A DNA stretch of 64,000 bases from an uncultured Aquimarina sp. (GCA_947498455.1 CANMKK010000002.1:62001-126000); one strand, 5' to 3'; positions 44,067-53,887 are shown, numbered from the stretch's first letter. The notes: generated from the letters alone by a model not told the origin. Numbers and translations: made by a program.

Positions 44067-44651
44067 CTATGATTTATAAAAATTCATTTCGTCAATATAT
44101 TCCCATACTGGAGTAGATAGTAATGGTCTTATATTTTTTCTTTCAGAAATAGCTTTACGGATAAATGTAGATGATATTTCCATAATAGGAGCAGCTATTC
44201 GATGAACTCTATCGTTTTCTTTAAATGAATTTCCGATAACTCCTTCAGAAATGCGAGGGTAAATATAGACATTATGATTTTCTATGATGGATTCATAGTT
44301 TTTCCACTTATGCAGGTTTTTCAGATTATCTTCACCCATTATTAAACTAAACTGATCATCTGGGTATTTTTCCTGGAGATAAACTAGTGTATGTATTGTA
44401 TAATTGGGCTGAGGTAATTTAAACTCTATGTCGCTTGGTTTAATTTTTGGATATGATTGCGTTGCGCGATATACCATTTCTAACCTGTGATGATTGTCTA
44501 ATAAGGAGCTCTTTTTCTTAAAAGGATTGTGTGGGGTCACTACCATCCATATTTCATCAAGTGCAGAATATTCTGCCATGTGATTAGCGATCGCTAAATG
44601 ACCGATATGTATAGGATTAAATGTTCCGAAGTATAATCCAATTTTTTTCAT
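44067..44651 (-). CDS. nadD: Nicotinate-nucleotide adenylyltransferase
   Basis: The 194-aa protein has the nucleotidyltransferase start GLYFGTFNPIHIGHLAIA and the C-terminal ISSTFIRKAI motif, both hallmarks of NadD. MVVTPHNPFKKKSSLL is the nicotinate-mononucleotide-binding region. It makes deamido-NAD from NaMN and ATP. It is the last gene of the yicC-gmk-nadD set, an order commonly kept in Flavobacteria. Confidence 0.95.
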   Translation of the reverse strand: MKKIGLYFGTFNPIHIGHLAIANHMAEYSALDEIWMVVTPHNPFKKKSSLLDNHHRLEMVYRATQSYPKIKPSDIEFKLPQPNYTIHTLVYLQEKYPDDQFSLIMGEDNLKNLHKWKNYESIIENHNVYIYPRISEGVIGNSFKENDRVHRIAAPIMEISSTFIRKAISERKNIRPLLSTPVWEYIDEMNFYKS

Positions 44652-44716
44652 AAAAAGGCTTCTTTAATCCACATTGTGGAATTTAATTTTTCGAGACTTA
44701 CCTCGAAATTCAAAAA

Positions 44717-44765
44717 TTTTGGGTTTGCCGAATGCCATCCTGGCTTACCCTGAGGCAGTCAACTT
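44717..44765. repeat. Third intergenic repeat, copy 2, and nearby inverted repeat
   Basis: TTTTGGGTTTGCCGAATGCC to CCTGAGGCAGTCAACTTT matches 44031-44061 apart from a 19-base insertion. Just before it, TTTCGAG-ACTTAC-CTCGAAA (about 44692-44711) is an inverted repeat. Confidence 0.45.
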
Positions 44766-44777
44766 TAATAGTGTTAT

Positions 44778-45350
44778 CTATCCTAAAATAAACTTCTTTA
44801 CTAATTGATACACCTCTGCTTTTGCTTTTTCTAGATCATCATTCGTAACAATAGCGTCAAATTGAGGTGCGGTAGCTAGTTCTGTAGAGGCTTTAGACAC
44901 ACGCATATTTATCTTATCTTCAGATTCGGTTTTGCGTTTTTTTAAACGAATTTTTAGTTCTTCAATACTAGGAGGTTTTACAAAAATTGCTAAGGTTCTA
45001 TCTGGATATATTTTCTTAATATCCAATCCGCCAACAACATCAATATCAAAAATCACATGCTTTCCCTTATCCCAAATACGTTGTACTTCGCTCTTTAGCG
45101 TACCATAAAAATTATCGCGATATACTTCTTCCCATTCTAAAAATTCATCAGCTTTGATTTTGTCTTTAAACTCTCTAAGCGATAAAAAATAGTAATCTTT
45201 TCCATGGATTTCTCCTCCCCGTGGCTCTCTGGAAGCTGCAGATATTGAGAAATCTAAATTTAATTCTTCTTTGTGTAATAAATATTTAACTAAGGTAGTT
45301 TTCCCACTTCCAGAAGGAGCGGAAAGAACAATAAGTTTTCCCTGTTTCAT
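44778..45350 (-). CDS. gmk: Guanylate kinase
   Basis: The 190-aa protein has the P-loop LSAPSGSGKTTLVKYLL, the GMP-binding SAASREPRGGEIHGKDYYFL and VIFDIDVVGGLDIKK. It phosphorylates GMP to GDP. The lengths and motifs are standard. It lies between yicC and nadD on the same strand. Confidence 0.96.
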   Translation of the reverse strand: MKQGKLIVLSAPSGSGKTTLVKYLLHKEELNLDFSISAASREPRGGEIHGKDYYFLSLREFKDKIKADEFLEWEEVYRDNFYGTLKSEVQRIWDKGKHVIFDIDVVGGLDIKKIYPDRTLAIFVKPPSIEELKIRLKKRKTESEDKINMRVSKASTELATAPQFDAIVTNDDLEKAKAEVYQLVKKFILG

Positions 45351-45477
45351 CTGTTTATTTTTTGTTGTGTTCCAATGGGTTTAAGGTGGAATCGCAATAA
45401 ATAATCTCTTCATATTTTATTTAAAAAACTAAAACATGATCATGTCATAGTTTTTTAAATAAGTACGTATTACTTTT

Positions 45478-46338
45478 TTAGAGAATATTAAGCAATTGTT
45501 CCTTAATTTTTTCTAGCTCATCTTTCATTTGCACTACTAGTTGTTGCATAGGAGCGTAATTAGATTTACTACCAATAGTATTTATTTCTCTCCCTATTTC
45601 CTGAGTTATAAATCCAAGTTTTTTTCCGTTAGAATCTTTCGTATTTATAGTAGTGGTAAAATATTCTAAATGATTTGATAATCGTACTTTTTCTTCAGTA
45701 ATATCAAATTTTTCGAGATAGTAAACTAATTCTTGTTCGAAACGATTTTCATCTACTTGTTCTTTTAGTTCAGAAACAGCTTTGTGCAATCTTTCTCTAA
45801 CTGCTTTGATTCGTTCTGGATCTATTTGGATCACTTTTTCAAGTAAATCCCCTATATTATTAATACGGATTATAAAATCTTTTTCAAGAGCTTTTCCTTC
45901 ATCAATCCTATAATTTTCAATAGCTTCAAGAGCATCGGACAATCCGCCTTTTATAGCGTTAAACTCCGTTTCATCAACTTCGGCACGTATAGTTTTTAAG
46001 GAATCAGGCATTCGAATTGCCATTTTCAATAACTCTAGAGTTTCAGAAGTGGAATGAATCGTTTTTAATTGTTTCATATAATCCTGAACCACAGCCTCAT
46101 TAATCTGGGTTGATGTCTCTTCTGCGGTAATTTCTACATACAGACCGAAATCGACTTTACCTCTCTCTAAAGCTTTTGCAATAGTATTACGCATTTCTAG
46201 TTCTTTTTCCCGGTATTGAGAAGGAATTCTTGCGTTGAGATCTAAGTTTTTGCTGTTGAGGGATTTTACCTCAATGGTAATTTTCTTTGTAGGGAGCTGA
46301 AGAATAGACTTCCCAAAACCTGTCATGGATTTAATCAT
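45478..46338 (-). CDS. YicC family endoribonuclease
   Basis: The 286-aa protein begins MIKSMTGFGKSILQLPTKKI, the usual YicC start, has SLNSKNLDLNARIPSQYREKE and ends in the DUF1732 part (QEIGREINTIGSKSNYAPMQ). E. coli YicC is an endoribonuclease that acts on small RNAs. It is the first gene of the yicC-gmk-nadD set. CGAAGATA at 46372-46379 (TATCTTCG on the minus strand) is a possible weak -7 element. Confidence 0.9.
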   Translation of the reverse strand: MIKSMTGFGKSILQLPTKKITIEVKSLNSKNLDLNARIPSQYREKELEMRNTIAKALERGKVDFGLYVEITAEETSTQINEAVVQDYMKQLKTIHSTSETLELLKMAIRMPDSLKTIRAEVDETEFNAIKGGLSDALEAIENYRIDEGKALEKDFIIRINNIGDLLEKVIQIDPERIKAVRERLHKAVSELKEQVDENRFEQELVYYLEKFDITEEKVRLSNHLEYFTTTINTKDSNGKKLGFITQEIGREINTIGSKSNYAPMQQLVVQMKDELEKIKEQLLNIL

Positions 46339-46446
46339 ATACGTATAACGCTACTCGTTTAAAAAATTATACGAAGATAAGTAAAAGTACTGACCTGAAC
46401 GTGTAAACGCTAATTTAAGAATCACAACTAGTGATTACCGTGCCTT

Positions 46447-46992
46447 TTAAACATTGATAAACATGGTAATCTTATCAATATATGTTTCATTTTCATGGAA
46501 AAACCCAGGAATCCTACCGGACTCTTGGAATCCTATTTTCTTATATAGTTCTATTCCGGCGGTATTGGTGGAGTATACTTCTAACCAAAGATTTTTTAAA
46601 ATTTGATTTTCAATTGCCCAATCAATGACATTTTGCAAAAATAAAGTGCCCACACCTTGATTTTGCCAATCGGTGTGGATTCCCATTCCAATTACTGCTG
46701 TATGTTGCATTTTTTTTCTCCAGCTACCTGTAAGGTCAATATTGCCAATTATTTGACCGTTGTTTTCTGCAACTAACAAGGTGCTATTCCTTTCTTTCTG
46801 ATATTTTTTGATCAAAGTTTCTTCTTCGGCTATAGAATTTGTGTATTCATAATCAAAAAGGGGAATAGAATTGGTTTCTTTTAAATATTGAAGTTTTAAC
46901 GCTAATAATTTTTTGCAATCTTTACTAATAGCTTCCCTAATAATAATGGATCGATTTAATTTTGTCGTAAATGTGTTCGGTAAAGGATTCAC
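46447..46992 (-). CDS. GNAT-family N-acetyltransferase
   Basis: The 181-aa protein carries the acetyl-CoA fold: VIGMGIHTDWQNQGVGTLFL (motif A) and EVYSTNTAGIELYKKIGFQE (motif B). The start is a GTG at 46992, 11 bases after the stop of hemJ, as no ATG lies near. The substrate is unknown. It is the last gene of the hemJ group on this strand. Confidence 0.85.
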   Translation of the reverse strand: MNPLPNTFTTKLNRSIIIREAISKDCKKLLALKLQYLKETNSIPLFDYEYTNSIAEEETLIKKYQKERNSTLLVAENNGQIIGNIDLTGSWRKKMQHTAVIGMGIHTDWQNQGVGTLFLQNVIDWAIENQILKNLWLEVYSTNTAGIELYKKIGFQESGRIPGFFHENETYIDKITMFINV

Positions 46993-47003
46993 GGATTTAG
47001 ATA

Positions 47004-47555
47004 TTAAGCATCTGGGTTTTTTGATCTAATTCTTTTATAGAGTTTGATACCTAGCATTAATGCTATAGAAAGTGAAACAATTCCAACAACCCCAAAAATC
47101 CAATTTACTGCATCACGGACAATCACAAGAAATATAACAGAAAAAAGGATGATGGTTGATCCTTCGTTCCATATTCTCATTTGATTAGAAGTCCATTTTA
47201 CAACATCCATCTGTAATTGCTTATAGATTTGATGACTTTTAATATGATAAACAAAAAGCAATAGTACAAAGACTAGTTTTACTTGCATCCAAGGTAACTC
47301 CAGAAAAATTGGATGTATGAATAATAAACAGATGGCAAAAAGTGTGGCCAGTATAGCAGAAGGCCATGTGATTATAAACCAAAGGCGTTTGGCCATTAAT
47401 TTAAGCTGCTTACCTAGTATTTCTTTCTCAGGAGAAGCTTTGTGAAAAGCTTCGATCTGATATACAAATAATCTGGGCATATAAAATAAACCAGCAAACC
47501 AGGTAATCACAAAAATTAAGTGCAAAGCTTTTATGTAGTTATAGTATTCTAGCAT
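47004..47555 (-). CDS. hemJ: Protoporphyrinogen IX oxidase HemJ (CopD-like membrane protein)
   Basis: The 183-aa protein has five or so membrane helices and the HemJ start YNYIKALHLIFVITWFAGLF, then YMPRLFVY. The conserved His12 and the helix-helix Lys-rich loops (LKLMAKRLWF, KSHQIYKQ) fit the family of heme-binding membrane enzymes that oxidise protoporphyrinogen IX. The proximity to hemH and the hemACDE genes supports the call. The start is ATG at 47555. Confidence 0.85.
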   Translation of the reverse strand: MLEYYNYIKALHLIFVITWFAGLFYMPRLFVYQIEAFHKASPEKEILGKQLKLMAKRLWFIITWPSAILATLFAICLLFIHPIFLELPWMQVKLVFVLLLFVYHIKSHQIYKQLQMDVVKWTSNQMRIWNEGSTIILFSVIFLVIVRDAVNWIFGVVGIVSLSIALMLGIKLYKRIRSKNPDA

Positions 47556-47650
47556 AAACTGATAAAAAAGTCAATGAAGGTGCAAGGTATTGATTTCTAA
47601 TATAAAGGTTCAAAATTTGTTGAAAAAATAATTTAAACGGGGAAAAATCA

Positions 47651-47698
47651 CCTAAAAAGAAATAATTTTAGCCGGTAATTTCATTTGAGAAATGGTAT
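47651..47698. repeat. Dispersed 50-bp repeat, copy 2
   Basis: CCTAAAAAGAAATAATTTTA, then GCCGGTAAT and an ATTTC...GAAAT hairpin, then GGTAT match 12914-12963. The paired arms differ from copy 1 yet still pair. Confidence 0.6.
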
Positions 47699-47785
47699 GA
47701 TGAACGAGCAGTGTTCTAAAAGTGAAGTTGTAATGCTTCGTTTTTGTTTTTTTGGCAGCAATAATTTAGAAAACTAGTAATTACA

Positions 47786-49174
47786 CTAAGTTACATCTGC
47801 ATTGGTCAATGTTTTTCGTACCTCTTTATTTAAATAATACCCTGTAAGAATAGTAGAGAGTACATCGGCTATTGGAAAGGCGATCCAAACACCATAAACT
47901 CCAAGAAAAGGAGGGAGTATTAATATAAGAGGGATTAAAAAGAACCCTTGTTTGGTTAAGCTTAATAATAACGCTGGTACTGCTTTTCCTATAGATTGGA
48001 AATAGGCAGATCCTATCAATTGTATGATGATAACAGGAGTTGCTAAAAACACATATCTTAACGCAGAAGGAGTGCGTTTAAGAATTTCGGCATTATTGGC
48101 AAGGGTTTCTGCATCCAGATTATCTTTATTACTAACAAAGAGTAGTACAAAGTTTTCTGGGAATATCATAATGATAGTGAATATACAAATTGCCAGAATG
48201 CCGCCATATGTAATAGAGGTATTAATTGCTTCACGTACGCGTTGGTATTTTTTTGCTCCATAGTTATAACCTGCAATGGGCATAAAGCCTTGATTTATAC
48301 CAATCACCGGAAATAAAGCAAACATAAGCATCCTACTAATAATTCCGTAAGAGGCTACATCCAGCGCATCACCATATCCAATTAATACATTATTTAGTAG
48401 AATAGTTAGTACACTTATAGTTGCCTGTCTCGCTAAAGTGACAAAACTTAAAGAGCTTATTTCTTTTACAATTTTTTTCTTAAGCTTAAAATATTCCGGA
48501 ACTAAGCGCAACTCACTTTTTGCAATAAAAAACCAGGTAATAAAACCAAAACAGATCCCATAACTAATAAATGTAGCCCAAGCGGCTCCTTCCATTCCAT
48601 AGCCTAATAGGTTAATCAGAATATAATCCATAAAAATATTACCAATTGCAGGTAATATCATGGCAATCATAGCAAATTTGGGTTGCCCTTCGGCTCGTAT
48701 CACACTATTACCCATCATTGCCAATGCGAGCATTACAATACCATATAACACAATACGGTAGTAAGAAAGGGCTAAATCTTTAAAAGAATCGTCTGCACCA
48801 AAAAATTCAATCAGATAATTCTGAAATAGTAATCCCAGAATAGCAAGTAAACCCGAAGATAGAAAAGTAAGGGTAATTTGATTCCCAAAAACGCGTAAAG
48901 CTTTGTCTTTGTTACCCGCGCCAAGTGCTCTTGATAGTACAGAACTACCTCCGATTCCTACCGCCAATCCAATTGCACCAATAAAAAATGTAATGGGAAT
49001 CACTACTGTAATTGCAGAAATGGCAAGAGGCCCAATCCATCTTCCCAGAAAGATAGTATCTACAATCATGTTTAAGGACATTACCAATATACCAATAGAA
49101 GCAGGAACAGCCTGTTGCACAAGTAATTTACCTATTGGTCGTGTTCCTAAAGCTTCAGAACTGATTTTGGCCAT
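47786..49174 (-). CDS. MATE family efflux transporter
   Basis: The 462-aa protein has about 12 membrane helices and MATE-like repeats (IVDTIFLGRWIGPLAISA, GGSSVLSRALGAGNKDKA, PVIGINQGFMPIAGYNYGAK). The family exports drugs or flavins with sodium or proton. Its ATG overlaps the end of hemH by one base, so the two are coupled. A role in porphyrin export would fit that coupling but cannot be shown from sequence. Confidence 0.9.
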   Translation of the reverse strand: MAKISSEALGTRPIGKLLVQQAVPASIGILVMSLNMIVDTIFLGRWIGPLAISAITVVIPITFFIGAIGLAVGIGGSSVLSRALGAGNKDKALRVFGNQITLTFLSSGLLAILGLLFQNYLIEFFGADDSFKDLALSYYRIVLYGIVMLALAMMGNSVIRAEGQPKFAMIAMILPAIGNIFMDYILINLLGYGMEGAAWATFISYGICFGFITWFFIAKSELRLVPEYFKLKKKIVKEISSLSFVTLARQATISVLTILLNNVLIGYGDALDVASYGIISRMLMFALFPVIGINQGFMPIAGYNYGAKKYQRVREAINTSITYGGILAICIFTIIMIFPENFVLLFVSNKDNLDAETLANNAEILKRTPSALRYVFLATPVIIIQLIGSAYFQSIGKAVPALLLSLTKQGFFLIPLILILPPFLGVYGVWIAFPIADVLSTILTGYYLNKEVRKTLTNADVT

Positions 49175-50211
49175 TACACTTTGGCAGTTTTAACAGAAAT
49201 CCAGTCATTAACCCAGTTGGCTAACACATCAGCCCAATCATCGCGATCATTGATACAAGGAATGGTTGTAAATTCTTTTCCGCCAACCTCATGGAATATT
49301 TCTTCGCCTTCCATAGCGATTTCTTCTAAAGTTTCCAGACAATCTGAAACAAAAGCCGGAGTAACAATTGCCATTTTTTTAATACCTTCTTTTCCCATTC
49401 TTTCTATAGTACGATCGGTATAAGGTTGTAACCAGGGATCAAAACCTAATCTGGATTGAAAAGAAGTAGAATAAGTACCATTTTTGAGGCCTAATTTTTT
49501 GGCTACTTGTACTGTTGTTATCTCACACTGATGACGATAACAGAACTCATGCTGCACGGATCCTTTTTTAAAGCAGCATTTTCCATCCATTTTACAGTTC
49601 CCATTACTAATATCACTTTTTCTAATGTGTCGTTCTGGGACTCCGTGATAAGAGAACAGTAAATGTTCATAATCTAAATCTTTAATTTTTTCGGCGATAC
49701 TGTTAGAGAGTACTTCAATGTATTCTTGTTTATTGTAAAATGCAGGGATATCAGTGATCTGCATATTAGGAAAAAACTCTTTTCTCAATTCTTCGGCAAG
49801 TACTAAAATAGTCTCAGTAGTTGCCATGGCAAATTGTGGATACAATGGAATAATTAGCACCTCGGTTACTCCTTGATCGTGTAATTCCTGAAGTCCTTTT
49901 TTTATATTCAATGATCCATAACGCATTGCTAAACCTACAGGAATGGAGGTTCTATCCGAAACTTTTTTCTGAAGCCTTTCGGAAAGTACAATTAGAGGCG
50001 AGCCTTCATCCCACCATATTTTTTTATAGGCAGCTGCAGATTTCTTAGGTCTGGTATTAAGGATTATTCCTTTTACTAATAATATTCGAGCCCATAAAGG
50101 AACATCAATGACTCTAGGGTCCATTAAGAATTCACCTAAATATTTCTTCACATCTTTAGGGTTTGTGCTATCAGGAGACCCTAAATTAACGAGAAGTACG
50201 CCTTTACTCAT
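49174..50211 (-). CDS. hemH: Ferrochelatase
   Basis: From the ATG at 50211 the protein has 345 residues (MSKGVLLVNLGSPDSTNPKD); the open frame extends ten codons further. Family marks are LLFSYHGVPERHIRKS with the metal-binding His, YSTSFQSRLGFDPWLQPYTD and VTPAFVSDCLETLEEIAMEG with the catalytic Glu. A CCFKKG...CYRHQCE cysteine cluster lies mid-protein. It inserts iron into protoporphyrin IX. A promoter-like TACCTTTG lies about 180 bases upstream. Confidence 0.95.
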   Translation of the reverse strand: MSKGVLLVNLGSPDSTNPKDVKKYLGEFLMDPRVIDVPLWARILLVKGIILNTRPKKSAAAYKKIWWDEGSPLIVLSERLQKKVSDRTSIPVGLAMRYGSLNIKKGLQELHDQGVTEVLIIPLYPQFAMATTETILVLAEELRKEFFPNMQITDIPAFYNKQEYIEVLSNSIAEKIKDLDYEHLLFSYHGVPERHIRKSDISNGNCKMDGKCCFKKGSVQHEFCYRHQCEITTVQVAKKLGLKNGTYSTSFQSRLGFDPWLQPYTDRTIERMGKEGIKKMAIVTPAFVSDCLETLEEIAMEGEEIFHEVGGKEFTTIPCINDRDDWADVLANWVNDWISVKTAKV

Positions 50212-50386
50212 AGTTTTTGTTTTAGCAGCGTAAAAATACAAACTATTCTATGGATTGCTCATAAAAATATAATAAGACTTAATGATGGTAATATCAAGAA
50301 CTTTGACCTTGGTGGGAAATAAAAGAAGGGTAGAGGTAAAGTTTGTTAAAAGAAGCTAAGAAGGTGTTTTCAACGTTAAATTCTTA

Positions 50387-50394
50387 CAAAGGTA
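50387..50394 (-). promoter_or_regulatory. Perfect -7 element on the minus strand upstream of hemH
   Basis: On the minus strand TACCTTTG is an exact TAnnTTTG match. It would start a transcript toward hemH. A clear -33 element was not seen. Confidence 0.35.
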
Positions 50395-50447
50395 AAATTA
50401 AGGTGTCTTATTTTTTAGTACTTTTATAAGTATTAAAAAGCAATTAG

Positions 50448-50618
50448 ATGAAACGTATTATTGTAGATGTCGAAAAAGATAAGTTACCTTTTATTTTGGA
50501 ATTATTAGAACATTTTGAATTTGTATCTGTTTTAGGAGGTGCTGAAGATGAAAATAAAGGTATGTATGATTCCATCGTTTCCTTACAGAAAGGTGTGGGG
50601 ATTCCGGTAAAAAAATAA
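50448..50618 (+). CDS. Small acidic/amphipathic protein, antitoxin-like (56 aa)
   Basis: The frame reads MKRIIVDVEKDKLPFILELL, then EHFEFVSV and a short Gly- and acid-rich tail ending GIPVKK. The pattern of one strand, one helix and F-V-x-V resembles small antitoxins or unannotated proteins of Bacteroidetes that begin similarly. It lies alone between hemH and the AraC gene, with no toxin gene beside it. It is convergent with the AraC gene and ends 13 bases before it. Confidence 0.5.
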   Translation: MKRIIVDVEKDKLPFILELLEHFEFVSVLGGAEDENKGMYDSIVSLQKGVGIPVKK

Positions 50619-50630
50619 GTAGAGTAATTA

Positions 50631-51521
50631 TTAACTTAGATTCATCACATATTTTTTTGGAGTAGTTCCAAACTTCTTTTTAAAAGCTGCTATAAAGTGG
50701 CTCGCGGTACTGTAGCCAACTTTTAACCCCACCTCATTTACATTGTGTGCGCCAGAAGCTAATAATTGTCGCGCAACTTCCATTTTATAATCAAAAAGAA
50801 AAGCATAGACAGGTTCTCCATAAATTTGCTTGAATCCATCTTTGAGCTTGTTTAAAGGTAGTCCAATTTCTTTTGATAATTCTTGTAATGTAGGAGGTTC
50901 GGCCATTTTGGAAATAATAATCTCTTTCGCTTTTTTTATTTTAAGTACGTTTTCTTCATCTACCAAAAACGGGCATTGTTCGATATCCGCATCTTCGGGT
51001 TTATTGAAATATAGGCTTAGTAGCTCATAGGCTTTTCCTTTAAAATATAGTAGTTTAATCGATTTATGGAGATTGTAGTTTACTATTTGGTTGAGTACAA
51101 CCACCATAGATGGATGGATATCGGCATCAGTATAGTATTTTTTATCTCTATTACCTTCTCCCAAGAAAGGAATGTAATCAGCTTCTTTAGAAAATAGTGA
51201 ATGAAATTTTTTTATCGATATAAGTATAGAAATTAATAAAGATTTTTTTTCCATTTCCAGATTCATTGGAAGATCTCTCTGAGGGTTATAGAGTAGTAGT
51301 GATTTATTTTCTTGGAGCGGCAATGTATAACTCCCATTATTAAAATTAAACTGCATATTTCCTTTTAAACTAAAATGAAACTGGATATAATTGCTGTTAA
51401 TATCACGTATAATTCTTTGATTATCAAGTGTTTTGTTTTGGAACGTAAGAATATGAAAACCATCTTCGATCTTGGTTTCTTCTAAAATTCCTGGAGCGTT
51501 ATTTTTTAATTGAAATTCCAT
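50631..51521 (-). CDS. AraC-family transcriptional regulator
   Basis: The 296-aa protein has a divergent N-terminal sensor part and a C-terminal double HTH (EPPTLQELSKEIGLPLNKLK, VNEVGLKVGYSTASHFIAAF, KFGTTPKKYV). It lies between hemH and hemA, divergent from hemA, which makes a heme or iron response plausible; the sequence does not show the ligand. The start is ATG at 51521. Confidence 0.88.
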   Translation of the reverse strand: MEFQLKNNAPGILEETKIEDGFHILTFQNKTLDNQRIIRDINSNYIQFHFSLKGNMQFNFNNGSYTLPLQENKSLLLYNPQRDLPMNLEMEKKSLLISILISIKKFHSLFSKEADYIPFLGEGNRDKKYYTDADIHPSMVVVLNQIVNYNLHKSIKLLYFKGKAYELLSLYFNKPEDADIEQCPFLVDEENVLKIKKAKEIIISKMAEPPTLQELSKEIGLPLNKLKDGFKQIYGEPVYAFLFDYKMEVARQLLASGAHNVNEVGLKVGYSTASHFIAAFKKKFGTTPKKYVMNLS

Positions 51522-51689
51522 AACTGTTCTGATTATTTATTTAGAATTAATCTATATAATGAATATTGCAATCACTGAGACTACTACAAAAATAGGTGTT
51601 TTTACCTGTTTTCACATATTTGGCTGCATAAACTACTCTTTTCGTTATTAAAAAATCTTCCAGCGTTATTTTTTAAAGTCTATCTGGGA

Positions 51690-51697
51690 TATTTTTG
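51690..51697 (+). promoter_or_regulatory. -7 element of the hemA operon
   Basis: TATTTTTG is an exact TAnnTTTG match 22 bases before the hemA ATG at 51720. An AT-rich tract stands where the -33 element would lie. Confidence 0.5.
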
Positions 51698-51719
51698 CTA
51701 CGGAAAAATCGTTAACTGG

Positions 51720-52970
51720 ATGGAGCCTCACCTACGCGCAAAAGGAACTAATTTTTATGCAATCGGACTTAGCTATAAGAAAGCTGATGCCGAAATAAGA
51801 GGTCATTTTAGTATAAACGAAGAATCTAAAGCACTTATTCTTAGTCAAGCCAAGGAAGAGGGAATAGAAAGTCTTCTCGTGATGTCTACCTGTAATCGTA
51901 CAGAACTATACGGTTTTGCCCAGCATCCATTTCAATTGATAAAATTATTGTGCGAGTACACTTATGGTACTGTCGAAGAATTCGAGAAAGTAGCTTATGT
52001 ACATAAGAATAGTAAAGCTGTTGCACATTTATTTAGAGTAGGAACAGGCTTAGATAGTCAAATTCTGGGAGATTTTGAGATTATTGGCCAAATAAAGTCA
52101 GGTTTTAGAGCTTCTAAGAAAATAGACATGATCAATCCTTTTTTAGAACGATTGACCAATGCTGTCATTCAGGCAAGTAAGCGGATTAAAAATGAAACAG
52201 AAATTTCCTCGGGAGCTACATCCGTAAGTTTTGCGGCTGTACAATATATTCTGGCTAAGGTCCCTTATGTATCGGATAAAAATATTTTGCTTTTTGGAAC
52301 AGGAAAAATAGGACGAAATACTTGCGAGAACCTGATAAAGCATACTAAGAATGATCATATTATCTTAATTAATAGAACAAGAGATAAGGCAGAGAAGGTA
52401 GCTGGGAAATTTAACCTTGTAGTTAAGGATTTTGATAACCTAAAAGAAGAAGTTAATAATGCGGATGTATTGATTGTGGGCACAGGAGCTCAAACTCCAA
52501 CGGTTACAAAAGATATAGTAGAAACCGATGAGCCATTATTGATTTTAGATTTATCGATCCCCAAGAATGTAGATACAGAAGTAGGCGAATTACCTAATGT
52601 CACATTGGTACATATGGATCATTTGTCTAAAATTACAGACACTACCTTACAAAGAAGAAGAGAACATATACCACATGCAGAACGTATTATTGAAGAGGTA
52701 AGGTCAGAATTTGATAGTTGGTTAGAAACCAGGAAATTTGCCCCTACTATAAAAGCGTTGAAAAATAAATTGTCATCTTTTAAAGAAGCAGAAATTAATC
52801 TTCAGCGAAAAAAAATAACTGATTTTAATGAAGAACAGGCAACAATCATAAGTGATCGCATCATTCAGAAAATTACCAACCATTTTGCCAGTCACCTTAA
52901 AGATGAAAATACTTCTGCAAATGAAAGTATAGAATTGATTCAGAAAGTGTTTCAAATACAAAATAAATAG
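51720..52970 (+). CDS. hemA: Glutamyl-tRNA reductase
   Basis: The 416-aa protein has the nucleophilic Cys58 in VMSTCNRTELYGF, the HLFRVGTGLDSQILGDFEII block, the NADP-binding NILLFGTGKIGRNTCENL and a C-terminal dimerisation helix. It makes glutamate-1-semialdehyde, the first step of C5 heme synthesis. The first five residues (MEPHLRA) are longer than in some homologues. It opens the hemACDE run, with hemC starting six bases after it. Confidence 0.96.
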   Translation: MEPHLRAKGTNFYAIGLSYKKADAEIRGHFSINEESKALILSQAKEEGIESLLVMSTCNRTELYGFAQHPFQLIKLLCEYTYGTVEEFEKVAYVHKNSKAVAHLFRVGTGLDSQILGDFEIIGQIKSGFRASKKIDMINPFLERLTNAVIQASKRIKNETEISSGATSVSFAAVQYILAKVPYVSDKNILLFGTGKIGRNTCENLIKHTKNDHIILINRTRDKAEKVAGKFNLVVKDFDNLKEEVNNADVLIVGTGAQTPTVTKDIVETDEPLLILDLSIPKNVDTEVGELPNVTLVHMDHLSKITDTTLQRRREHIPHAERIIEEVRSEFDSWLETRKFAPTIKALKNKLSSFKEAEINLQRKKITDFNEEQATIISDRIIQKITNHFASHLKDENTSANESIELIQKVFQIQNK

Positions 52971-52975
52971 TAATA

Positions 52976-53887
52976 GTGGCTAAAACAATTCGTATTGGAA
53001 CCAGAGATAGCGAATTAGCGCTTTGGCAGGCACATACCGTACAAAAGCAGTTAGAAAATTTAGGATATACTACCTCATTAGTTCCAGTAAAATCCACTGG
53101 AGATATTGTATTAGATAAACCTTTGTATGAATTAGGGATTACCGGGATTTTTACCAAAACCTTGGATGTAGCAATGATCAATAATGATATTGATATTGCT
53201 GTACATTCTATGAAAGATGTTCCTACTGCTTTACCATCTGGGATTGTAGAAGCTGCAATTTTAGAACGAGCCAATGTGAGAGATATTCTTCTACACAAGG
53301 GAATTCAGTTTTTAAAAGGTAATGGAACAATTGCCACAGGAAGTCTAAGAAGACAGGCGCAATGGTTACATAGATACCCAAATCATAAAGTAGTTGATTT
53401 ACGTGGAAATGTAAATACCAGAATGCAAAAACTAACCGATAGTGATTGGAATGGAGCTATTTTTGCAGCAGCAGGATTAGAACGTATTAATCTACTACCT
53501 AAGGAATATATAGATCTGGATTGGATGATACCTGCTCCAGCTCAAGGTGCAATGTTAGTCGTAGCAAAAGAAAAAGATAGTTATTGTCGGGAAGCTTTAT
53601 CTAATCTTAACCACAAGGATACGGAGATATGTGTACATATAGAAAGAGAGTTCCTAAGGGAGTTAGAAGGAGGATGTACAGCACCAATTGGAGCTTTGGC
53701 TACGATCAAAGATGATCAGATTGACTTCACTGGTGTACTATTTAGTATTGATGGTAAAACTAAGATAGAAGTTACAAAAACTAGTACAGTGGCAGATAGA
53801 AAAGGTTTTGGTACAATGTGCGCTCAGGAAGTATTGACCGGCGGAGGAATAGAATTGATGAGAGAAATTAAAAAGGAGCTAAAATAA
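52976..53887 (+). CDS. hemC: Porphobilinogen deaminase (hydroxymethylbilane synthase)
   Basis: The 303-aa protein starts at a GTG at 52976 and reads MAKTIRIGTRDSELALWQAH. The dipyrromethane cofactor is bound to Cys234 in LEGGCTAPIGALA; VHSMKDVPTALP and GSLRRQAQWLHRYP are the substrate-binding blocks. It joins four porphobilinogens into hydroxymethylbilane. Between hemA and hemD it has short gaps and is certainly in the same operon. Confidence 0.96.
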   Translation: MAKTIRIGTRDSELALWQAHTVQKQLENLGYTTSLVPVKSTGDIVLDKPLYELGITGIFTKTLDVAMINNDIDIAVHSMKDVPTALPSGIVEAAILERANVRDILLHKGIQFLKGNGTIATGSLRRQAQWLHRYPNHKVVDLRGNVNTRMQKLTDSDWNGAIFAAAGLERINLLPKEYIDLDWMIPAPAQGAMLVVAKEKDSYCREALSNLNHKDTEICVHIEREFLRELEGGCTAPIGALATIKDDQIDFTGVLFSIDGKTKIEVTKTSTVADRKGFGTMCAQEVLTGGGIELMREIKKELK

